From NCBI GenBank assembly GCA_902489945.1, contig CABUBZ010000021.1, positions 1-31,660 on the forward strand: 31,660 nt of DNA. Reading direction: 5' to 3'. A program made the position numbers and the translations under genes. This DNA comes from an uncultured Collinsella sp. Lineage in GTDB: Bacteria; Actinomycetota; Coriobacteriia; Coriobacteriales; Coriobacteriaceae. Of this stretch, positions 29,910 through 31,660 are shown one piece after another. How positions within the stretch are numbered: the stretch's first letter is position 1; the number at the start of each line of letters is the position of its first letter. A model generated the notes under the pieces. That model was not told the origin of the DNA and did not search any database. It was given only the letters and a program-made list of their open reading frames with translations.

Positions 29910-31660
29910 TTACTCGGCGTCGTGGTGACGGCGGGGCTTGCGGCCTCCGTTGTCGCCGGGACGGCGCGGACGGTCGTTGCGCTCGGAGCGCTCGCGACGC
30001 GGACGCTCACGGCGCTGGAAGTGCTCGCCGTCGCCCTCGGAGGCACCCTCGGCGCGAGCCGGGGCCTCGGGCTTGTCGAGACGATCGAGCGAGATCTTGC
30101 CGCGATCGTCGACCTCGATGACTACGACCTTGACCTCGTCGCCCACGTTGAGGACGTCCTCAACCTTCTCCACGCGGCCCTTGGCAACGCGGGAGATGTG
30201 CAACAGGCCGTCCTTACCGGGCAGCAGGTTCACGAAGGCGCCGAACGGCTGGATGGAGACCACGCGACCGGTGTACTCCTCGCCCGGCTCGGGAACCTTG
30301 ATGATGAGCTTGATGCGCTCGACAGCCTGATCGACGGACTCGCCGGTGCCGCCGACAAAGACGGTACCGTCCTCCTGGATGTCGACCGAAGCGCCGGTCT
30401 CGTCCTGGATGCCGCGAATGACCTTGCCGCCGGAACCGATGACGTCGCGGATCTTATCGGTCGGAACCTGGATGGAGACGATGCGAGGAGCGGTGCTGCG
30501 CGTGGTATGACGCGGCTCGGGGATCACATCGAGCATCTTCTGCAGGATGAAGGCACGACCCTCCTTGGCCTGCTGCAGGGCGCGGGCCAAGATATCGAAG
30601 GTGAGGCCGGTGGCCTTGTTGTCCATCTGCAGGGCGGTGATGCCCTCGGTGGTGCCGGTGACCTTAAAGTCCATGTCACCCAGGAAGTCCTCGAGACCCT
30701 GGATGTCGGACAGGACCACGGTCTTGCCCTCCTCCTGGATCAAGCCCATGGCGATACCGGAGACCGGGCGCTTAATGGGCACGCCGCCGTCCATAAGGGC
30801 GAGCGTGGAGCCGCAGGTCGAAGCCATCGAAGAGGAGCCGTTGGACTCCATGACCTCGGAGACCACGCGGATGGCGTAGGGGAACTCGTTCTCGTCGGGA
30901 AGCACCGGGAGCAGAGCGCGCTCGGCCAGGTTGCCGTGACCAATCTCGCGGCGCTTGGGGCTGCCCATGCGGCCGGTCTCGCCGGTGCAGAACGGCGGGA
31001 AGTTGTAGTGGTGCATATAGCGCTTGCCCTCGGTGGGCTCGATGGTATCCAGACGCTGGCCCTCGTTGAGCATGCCAAGCGAAAGCACGGAGAGCACCTG
31101 GGTCTGACCACGCTGGAACAGGCCGGAGCCGTGAACGAGCGGCAGGTAGTTGTCCTTCACCATGATGGGACGGATCTCGTCGGCGGCACGACCGTCGACG
31201 CGCTCGCCGGTCTCGACGACCATGGTGCGCATGGCCTTCTTCTCGAGCTTCTTGAGCGCCACGGGGATCTCGCGCTCCCATGCGGCCTGCTCCTCGTCGG
31301 AGAACTCGGCGCGGATGGACTCCTTCAGAGCCTCGACCTTGCCGATGCGGGAAAGCTTGTCGGCGTCGCGCAGGGCAGCGGCCATCTCGTCGTAGTGGGC
31401 GAAGATGCGCTCCTGGACCTCCTCGACGGGCTGGTCGAGCGGGTACTCCTTCTTGACGATAGCGCCGTTGACCTGCTCCCACTCGGCGACAAACTCGTCT
31501 TGGGCCTGGCAGAAGGCAGCGAGGGCCTCCTGACCAAACTTCATAGCGGCGAGCATATCGTCCTCGGAGATCTCCTCGGCGCCGGCCTCGACCATCGAGA
31601 TGAAGTCGGCAGAGCCGCCCAGCTCCAGGTCCAGGTCGGAGCTCTCGCGCTCCTCATAGG
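29910..31660 (-). CDS. pnp: Polyribonucleotide nucleotidyltransferase, 5' end outside window
   Basis: Phosphorolytic 3'-5' exoribonuclease of mRNA decay. The frame is open to the right edge (YEERESSDLDLELGG ... MVEAGAEEISEDDML), so the first part of the first RNase PH domain is missing. Visible are the end of that domain, the helical linker, the second PH domain (RGQTQVLSVLSLG ... HHYNFPPFCTGETGRMGSPKRREIGHG), the KH domain (DVIGSGGKVIRGIQDETGA) and the S1 domain (GEEYTGRVVSIQPFGAFVNLLPG). A strongly basic Arg-rich tail of about 40 residues follows S1, a feature common in actinobacterial PNPase and likely to bind RNA. It is followed by its own terminator and then the family B hairpins. Confidence 0.96.
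   Translation of the reverse strand, partial: YEERESSDLDLELGGSADFISMVEAGAEEISEDDMLAAMKFGQEALAAFCQAQDEFVAEWEQVNGAIVKKEYPLDQPVEEVQERIFAHYDEMAAALRDADKLSRIGKVEALKESIRAEFSDEEQAAWEREIPVALKKLEKKAMRTMVVETGERVDGRAADEIRPIMVKDNYLPLVHGSGLFQRGQTQVLSVLSLGMLNEGQRLDTIEPTEGKRYMHHYNFPPFCTGETGRMGSPKRREIGHGNLAERALLPVLPDENEFPYAIRVVSEVMESNGSSSMASTCGSTLALMDGGVPIKRPVSGIAMGLIQEEGKTVVLSDIQGLEDFLGDMDFKVTGTTEGITALQMDNKATGLTFDILARALQQAKEGRAFILQKMLDVIPEPRHTTRSTAPRIVSIQVPTDKIRDVIGSGGKVIRGIQDETGASVDIQEDGTVFVGGTGESVDQAVERIKLIIKVPEPGEEYTGRVVSIQPFGAFVNLLPGKDGLLHISRVAKGRVEKVEDVLNVGDEVKVVVIEVDDRGKISLDRLDKPEAPARAEGASEGDGEHFQRRERPRRERSERNDRPRRPGDNGGRKPRRHHDAE

Overview
The window reads as ordinary chromosome from a high-GC, non-sporulating actinobacterium of the class Coriobacteriia, most likely a Collinsella-type gut anaerobe. 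This is an inference from codon use, protein families and gene order; no rRNA or tRNA is present to confirm it. Two blocks match actinobacterial order as I remember it from Mycobacterium: a phosphatidyltransferase near garA and a MerR gene (1-1838), and lexA, LysM protein, nrdR, hflX, miaA, miaB, recX, recA, pgsA, ftsK, rnj, pnp (8267-31660). Part of the second block also follows the Bacillus order pnp, rnj, spoIIIE/ftsK, ymfM, pgsA, cinA, recA, rny, spoVS, miaB.

Layout. 1-3559 (+): end of a CDP-alcohol phosphatidyltransferase, a GarA-like FHA protein, a MerR regulator, apt and a secreted NlpC/P60 peptidoglycan hydrolase, closed by a terminator. 3738-5288: a DegV gene converging on a DUF1836 regulator; their promoter regions share a 12-nt word. 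5443-7801: trxB divergent from an MGDG-synthase-family glycosyltransferase. 7802-8266: a gene-free stretch full of large hairpins. 8267-11171: nrdR-dut, an SOS-type LysM membrane protein, lexA and a DUF1624 membrane protein, with three SOS boxes between the divergent genes. 11156-17832 (-): rny, a GHKL ATPase, spoVS, miaB, miaA, hflX, tightly packed. 18090-19942 (-): recA-recX with an SOS box inside the recA promoter. 20200-27595 (-): ftsK, RodZ-like protein, yajQ, rimO, pgsA, pncC. 27597-31660 (-): pnp (start outside the window) and rnjA, separated by 640 bases holding a second pair of giant hairpins.

Functionally the window combines DNA damage response (lexA, recA, recX, LysM division inhibitor candidate, nrdR, dut), RNA processing and decay (pnp, rnjA, rny), tRNA and ribosome modification (miaA, miaB, rimO, hflX), envelope and division (ftsK, RodZ-like, pgsA, glycosyltransferase, NlpC/P60) and small regulators.

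The least explained material is four very long palindromic hairpins in two families (A: 7815-7927 and 8127-8230; B: 29456-29590 and 29715-29863). Within a family the apical core is conserved, while the stem arms differ between copies yet remain self-complementary, with compensatory changes. Each family occurs as a divergently oriented pair. Other notable signals are a perfect 12-bp inverted repeat enclosing the nrdR ribosome-binding site and start codon, helically phased repeats upstream of recA, and a GHKL ATPase at the position ymdB occupies in Bacillus.
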